The position numbers were made by a program, and so were the translations under genes. Under the pieces are notes generated by a model. It ran no database searches and had not been told where the DNA came from. It was given only the letters and a program-made list of their open reading frames with translations. Below, in pieces: positions 6,129-8,820 of a stretch of DNA of 8,820 nucleotides; within the stretch, counting starts at the first letter, position 1; the number at the start of each line of letters is the position of its first letter. This DNA comes from Spirochaetaceae bacterium (GTDB lineage: Bacteria; Spirochaetota; Spirochaetia; Treponematales; Breznakiellaceae): contig JAIRMP010000254.1 in assembly GCA_031258615.1 (NCBI GenBank), forward strand, positions 1 to 8,820, given 5' to 3'.

Positions 6129-6195
6129 CCGTCAGGGGCGCCTGTGGCGCGCATGACGCGCGGTACGATGGGCTTGACGGACCAGTAGTGGGGGT
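6129..6195 (+). repeat. Intergenic repeat, copy A (CCGTCAG ... GGCTTGACGG, then GTAGTGGGGG)
   Basis: CCGTCA (6129-6134) and TGACGG (6175-6180) form the ends of a 52-nt imperfect inverted repeat. The interior has GCGCC-TGT-GGCGC (6138-6150) and GCGCG/CGCGC (6147-6161) stems. It is followed by AGTAGTGGGGG (6185-6195). A diverged copy in opposite orientation lies at 8461-8521, so the two flank ptsI. Confidence 0.5.
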
Positions 6196-6212
6196 GGCGG
6201 AAGACGCCCTAA

Positions 6213-6226
6213 GCCCGCTTGCGGGC
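6213..6226. repeat. Tight 6-bp hairpin
   Basis: GCCCGC, TT, GCGGGC, a perfect inverted repeat of the same design as 6108-6125. The stem has six pairs if the TT spacer is left open. Confidence 0.5.
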
Positions 6227-6243
6227 GACGGCGGCTGGAGACA

Positions 6244-6312
6244 GGGGGAGCAGCGTGGGACAAGCCGCCATACCGTGCGAGGAGGCGGAATGTTACGAGC
6301 CGCCGCTCCCCC
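6244..6312 (+). other. Long stem structure upstream of ptsI
   Basis: GGGGGAGC (6244-6251) pairs with GCTCCCCC (6305-6312). After one mismatch, GCG (6253-6255) pairs with CGC (6301-6303), giving 11 of 12 pairs. Inside, CCGCC (6265-6269) can pair with GGCGG (6284-6288). It ends 59 nt before the ptsI ATG and, if transcribed, would form a folded leader. It matches no riboswitch class I know. A repeat remnant is equally likely. Confidence 0.4.
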
Positions 6313-6371
6313 TTCTTAGTAACCCGCCTGCCTTGTTTAATGTACATATTTACGGTAGAGTATGGTTGTTT

Positions 6372-8090
6372 ATGAAAGAGCTTAGCGGGATTCCGGTATC
6401 CAAAGGCATCGTTATCGGCAAGGCTATGCTGTACCTTGAGGACGCCCTGCCTGAAATACCACGTTACAACATCAAGGAGACGCAGGCAAACGAAGAATGG
6501 CAGCGTTTTCTGTCGGCCGTCGCCGCGATAACAGAAAAAATCAGGCAAAAGCTTAAGGAAAATCCGGTTAAAGACAGCAGGGAACGGCGTGATATACTGG
6601 AAGCGCAGCTTTTGATGTTTGAAGACATTGATTTCCATGAAAATGTCAAATGCGGCATGGAGAGCAGGCTGCAAAACATTGAAAGCATAGTTTGGGACGT
6701 TTCACAGGAACTGATACAGAAACTGGCGGCCCTGCCCGGCGCGGAATTCAGGGCGCGCATCGCCGATGTTTCAGGCATGGCGCAGGAACTGTTGAACGAA
6801 TTACTTTCGATTCAGCCGTTCTCACTTGCCAGCCTTAACGAAGCGGTAATAGTCGTAGCCCGCGACCTGTTGCCGTCACAGGCGCTTGCGATGAATAAGG
6901 ATTTTGTAAAAGCGATCGTTACGGACGCGGGAAGCCAAATATCGCACACGGCAATAATCGCGCGCTCCTCCCGGATACCCGCGGTTATGGGGCTTTCTTC
7001 CGGTTCGACGCGGATAAAATCGGGCGATACACTGATTGTGGACGGCGATAAGGGGCTCGTTTTTATAGAACCGGACAAAAAAACGATTTCGCTCTATCAG
7101 AAGATGATAAAAGAAAACCGCGCGAAGGCTAAAATGGCGTCCAGCTTGAACGGCCGCCGCGCTGAGACAAAGGACGGCAGGCTCATTACATTAAAAGTGA
7201 ACATGGAAACGCCGTCAGAGTTGAAGAACGCGCTGTCCTGCGGGGCGGAAGGGGTGGGCCTGTACCGGTCAGAATTTATATTTTTGGCGGGGGATAAGGC
7301 CGCGGACGAGGAAAACCAGTACCGTACCTACAGAGAGATGCTGAAAGCCGCCGGGAACCTGCCGGTTACAATACGAACCCTTGACGCGGGCGGCGATAAA
7401 ATCATCCAGACTATGTTTCAGGATAGCGATGAAAAAAATCCGCTGCTGGGCTGGCGATCGATACGTGTCAGCCTCTCGGCGCCCGATATTTTTAAGACAC
7501 AGTTGCGGGCAATCCTGCGCGCCTCCGTTTACGGGAACGCGCAGATAATGTTCCCGTTGATCTCAGGGCTTGCCGAGTTGGAACAGGCGCTGTGGTTTTT
7601 GGAAGAAGCAAAGGCGGAGTGCGCGGCAAGGAAACAGCCTTACAACGACGCGATTCCTGTCGGCATAATGGTTGAGGTTCCTTCCGCCGCGCTTATATCG
7701 AACAGGCTGATAAAGAAGGCAGATTTTTTTTCGATAGGGACGAACGATCTGATTCAGTATACGCTGGGTGTGGATCGCGGCAACGAGAAGGTCAGCTACC
7801 TGGCCCGGCCTGAGCATCCGGCAATACTCCGGCTCATAAAGATGACGATAGACGCCGCCCACAGGCAGGGAAAGCCCGCGGCCATGTGCGGCGAGATGGC
7901 GGGGGACACGCGGCTTACCCCGCTCCTTGTAGGGCTGGGTCTTGATGAGTTCAGCATGAATGACGCGGCGCTCGGCGATGTTAAACATATAATCCGCGGA
8001 ATCTCTTTTGCCGAATGTCAAAAACTTGCCAAAAAAGCCCTGCAATGCGCCTGCGCAGAAAAAGTCGCGGCGCTGTTGGATAACAGTTAG
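6372..8090 (+). CDS. ptsI: Phosphoenolpyruvate-protein phosphotransferase (PTS enzyme I)
   Basis: Enzyme I autophosphorylates on histidine from phosphoenolpyruvate and passes the phosphate to HPr, the first step of the PTS relay in the cytoplasm. The 572-residue length is normal (about 575). The N-terminus MKELSGIPVSKGIVIGKA matches the family start, so I choose ATG 6372, though no strong ribosome binding site is visible. The phosphohistidine domain has GSQISHTAIIARSS with His192. The PEP-binding barrel carries Arg299 (LYRSEF), Arg335 (TIRTLDAGGDK), Glu435 (MVEVPSAA), Asn458-Asp459 and Arg469 (IGTNDLIQYTLGVDRG), and Cys506 (AMCGEMAGD). All are offset by 3-4 residues from the E. coli numbering and all are intact, so the enzyme should be active. 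No HPr or enzyme II gene adjoins it. In some spirochaetes the PTS is incomplete and thought regulatory; this window cannot tell which case applies. Confidence 0.98.
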   Translation: MKELSGIPVSKGIVIGKAMLYLEDALPEIPRYNIKETQANEEWQRFLSAVAAITEKIRQKLKENPVKDSRERRDILEAQLLMFEDIDFHENVKCGMESRLQNIESIVWDVSQELIQKLAALPGAEFRARIADVSGMAQELLNELLSIQPFSLASLNEAVIVVARDLLPSQALAMNKDFVKAIVTDAGSQISHTAIIARSSRIPAVMGLSSGSTRIKSGDTLIVDGDKGLVFIEPDKKTISLYQKMIKENRAKAKMASSLNGRRAETKDGRLITLKVNMETPSELKNALSCGAEGVGLYRSEFIFLAGDKAADEENQYRTYREMLKAAGNLPVTIRTLDAGGDKIIQTMFQDSDEKNPLLGWRSIRVSLSAPDIFKTQLRAILRASVYGNAQIMFPLISGLAELEQALWFLEEAKAECAARKQPYNDAIPVGIMVEVPSAALISNRLIKKADFFSIGTNDLIQYTLGVDRGNEKVSYLARPEHPAILRLIKMTIDAAHRQGKPAAMCGEMAGDTRLTPLLVGLGLDEFSMNDAALGDVKHIIRGISFAECQKLAKKALQCACAEKVAALLDNS

Positions 8091-8124
8091 CGCCGTCTAC
8101 GCAACTGTAACATTCCGTATCGAA

Positions 8125-8147
8125 GCCCTGAAGATTCGGGCGTTTTT
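8125..8147 (+). terminator. Weak intrinsic terminator after ptsI
   Basis: GCCC (8125-8128) pairs with GGGC (8138-8141), optionally extended by GA/TC across a bulged T, followed by G and five T. It lies 34 bp after the ptsI stop. The short stem makes it the weaker of two candidates. Confidence 0.4.
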
Positions 8148-8246
8148 CCGTCACCTCTCAGCCCACACCCTGCCGCTCCCAGCATATTGACAGGCACATA
8201 CGTAAGGATTATACTATTTTCATGCTCTTGATACGACAAGAACCCT

Positions 8247-8266
8247 CGCCCGTAAGGGCGCTTTTT
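8247..8266 (+). terminator. Intrinsic terminator downstream of ptsI
   Basis: CGCCC (8247-8251), tetraloop GTAA, GGGCG (8256-8260), then CTTTTT. The GNRA-type loop stabilises the short GC stem. It probably ends transcripts that pass the hairpin at 8125-8147. Confidence 0.65.
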
Positions 8267-8342
8267 ATACACGCGCCCACGCCGCGCCGTACTCGTTCAC
8301 AGCGTCTTACCCGTTCTGCTTGCCCGCAACTACCTACTCGTG

Positions 8343-8376
8343 TCACTACTCACTATTCACTACCCCCCCCCCCCCC
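8343..8376. repeat. Three heptamers TCACTA(C/T) leading into a run of 14 C
   Basis: TCACTAC, TCACTAT and TCACTAC (8343-8363) run directly into 14 C (8363-8376). On the other strand this reads G14 followed by TAGTGA-type heptamers. Related GTAGTG-plus-G sequence occurs at 6185-6195 and 8463-8475. It lies 262 bp before the next gene and in no credible coding frame. Confidence 0.8.
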
Positions 8377-8460
8377 AAGTTTAAGTTAGCAAATAACAAA
8401 GGGCAAAAAGCAGTTGCCAATACCGCCCGGACTGTCCGCGGCGGCTTACTTGTTCTAATG

Positions 8461-8521
8461 TTACTACCCACTACCCGTCAAGCCGGAACTCAACGCGAAG
8501 CGTTGATCCCGGCGCTGACGG
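8461..8521 (-). repeat. Intergenic repeat, copy B, inverted relative to copy A
   Basis: A 47-nt near-perfect hairpin: CCGTCA/TGACGG (8475-8480 with 8516-8521), GCCGG/CCGGC (8482-8486 with 8509-8513) and TCAACGC-GAA-GCGTTGA (8490-8506). Read on the - strand it begins CCGTCAG, ends GGCTTGACGG and continues into GTAGTGGG, the same frame of motifs as copy A at 6129-6195. The interior has diverged. Confidence 0.55.
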
Positions 8522-8591
8522 GGGCGCTGGTAACGTGGCCGGCGGCACGATACGGCCTTTTGTATAGAGCGGAAATATCCCTATGGGTGTT

Positions 8592-8599
8592 TATAAAAT
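8592..8599 (+). promoter_or_regulatory. Possible -10 region of the downstream exported-protein gene
   Basis: TATAAAAT, 39 bp before the ATG at 8639. No convincing -35 lies 16-18 bp upstream, so this is a weak call based on the -10 box and position only. Confidence 0.3.
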
Positions 8600-8638
8600 T
8601 TGCCGGCGGGCATAAAACGCGGAGGAGAGGATAGTATT

Positions 8639-8820
8639 ATGAATAAAAAAATCATTGCGCCGGTTTTCGGCCTGTTGTTGTTTTCGTGCGTGGTTTCACG
8701 CGCCGTCTACGCGGCCGATTACTGGACGGGGGACGGCGGCAGGGGCAAGAGCCTTGCGGTTATGCCGCCTGAAGGTAAGGGGCTTTCGAAGGAAGACCAG
8801 ACCCTCCCCATAATGGTTCA
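8639..8820 (+). CDS. Exported protein, N-terminal 60 codons (cut by window end)
   Basis: The gene starts at ATG 8639 with a strong ribosome binding site, GGAGGAGAGG (8621-8630), 8 nt upstream, and stays open to the window edge. The N-terminus is a signal peptide: MNKK, a hydrophobic core IIAPVFGLLLF, then either a spirochaete-style lipobox LFSC (Cys17) or a signal peptidase I site after VYA (24-26). The mature part begins ADYWTGDGGRGKSLAV and then shows PPEGKGL and TLPIMVQ. From memory this resembles treponemal envelope proteins with a CsgG/LpoB-like fold that open with a list of activities, but 60 residues are too few to name it. It should reside in the periplasm or be lipid-anchored. The terminator at 8247-8266 separates it from ptsI. 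Confidence 0.85.
   Translation, partial: MNKKIIAPVFGLLLFSCVVSRAVYAADYWTGDGGRGKSLAVMPPEGKGLSKEDQTLPIMV

Larger units (their letters stand above)
5926..6371. other. Divergent intergenic region between methyltransferase and ptsI, rich in inverted repeats
   Basis: No gene is visible. The left 80 bp are A+T-rich and serve the methyltransferase (ribosome binding site and -10-like box). From about 5994 onward the DNA turns GC-rich, with a C4-A-C6 run and a chain of hairpins: 6051-6062, 6064-6088, 6108-6125, 6129-6180, 6213-6226 and 6244-6312. An open frame from TTG 6219 runs into ptsI but is repeat-derived and not protein-like. No good promoter for ptsI is evident. Confidence 0.6.
8091..8638. other. 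548-bp gene-free stretch with terminators, a C14 run and a repeat
   Basis: No convincing gene: open frames here run through the poly-C run and low-complexity sequence without ribosome binding sites. It contains two terminator-like hairpins after ptsI, a heptamer repeat with C14 (8343-8376), an intergenic repeat copy (8461-8521) and, at its right end, a -10-like box for the next gene. Confidence 0.6.

Noticed and set aside
6219..6371. Upstream extension of ptsI from a TTG at 6219
   Set aside because: The extra 51 residues derive from repeats and hairpins, and enzyme I proteins begin at the MKELSGI-type sequence found at 6372.
8320..8634. 104-codon open frame through the second C14 run
   Set aside because: It is low-complexity, depends on the exact homopolymer length, has no ribosome binding site and overlaps a hairpin repeat.
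8090..8712. 13-bp direct repeat GCGCCGTCTACGC at 8090-8102 and 8700-8712, as a possible target duplication
   Set aside because: A match of this length is expected roughly by chance in a GC-rich window of this size, and the second copy lies inside a signal-peptide coding region with no element boundary.

Overview
The window looks like a chromosomal stretch from a spirochaete, most likely a Treponema-like host-associated (termite-gut type) bacterium. This is an inference. It rests on an Rpn/PDDEXK_2 nuclease ending in EKGI repeats, a style of gene very abundant in those genomes. It also rests on a truncated secreted protein whose mature start (DYWTGDGG) looks like treponemal proteins I remember, and on intergenic DNA full of tight hairpins and poly-C/poly-G runs. 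No rRNA, tRNA or other decisive marker is present.

Layout, left to right. (1) Two + strand genes, 5-763 (unrecognised 252 aa protein) and 820-1704 (cytosolic trypsin-like serine peptidase with an intact His-Asp-Ser triad). They are separated by 56 bp holding an 8-bp hairpin and are closed by a strong bidirectional terminator at 1777-1804. (2) A gene-free stretch (1805-2090) with four 22-bp-spaced imperfect repeats and several nested hairpins. (3) Two - strand genes, probably one transcription unit: a 951-residue N6-adenine DNA methyltransferase of the type IIG/Eco57I kind (5925 to 3070), then an Rpn-family PD-(D/E)XK nuclease (2954 to 2091). Between them lie a run of 14 C (G on the coding strand) and a hairpin. 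(4) A divergent, highly structured intergenic region (5926-6371). (5) ptsI, enzyme I of the phosphotransferase system, complete and apparently active (6372-8090). (6) A 548-bp gene-free stretch with two terminators, a second run of 14 C, and an inverted, diverged copy of a repeat also found upstream of ptsI. (7) The first 60 codons of an exported protein, cut by the window end (8639-8820).

Functionally, ptsI is an ordinary housekeeping gene; no HPr or enzyme II gene is visible. The left two-thirds resembles an accessory or defence-like region: an intracellular peptidase with an unknown partner, an orphan methyltransferase with no visible HsdR/HsdS partner and an unusual Asp in the SAM-binding motif, and an Rpn nuclease. 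The methyltransferase gene is visibly more A+T-rich than ptsI, which fits horizontal acquisition. The best candidates for something undescribed are the peptidase/unknown-protein pair, the 22-bp repeat array, and the inverted repeat family flanking ptsI.
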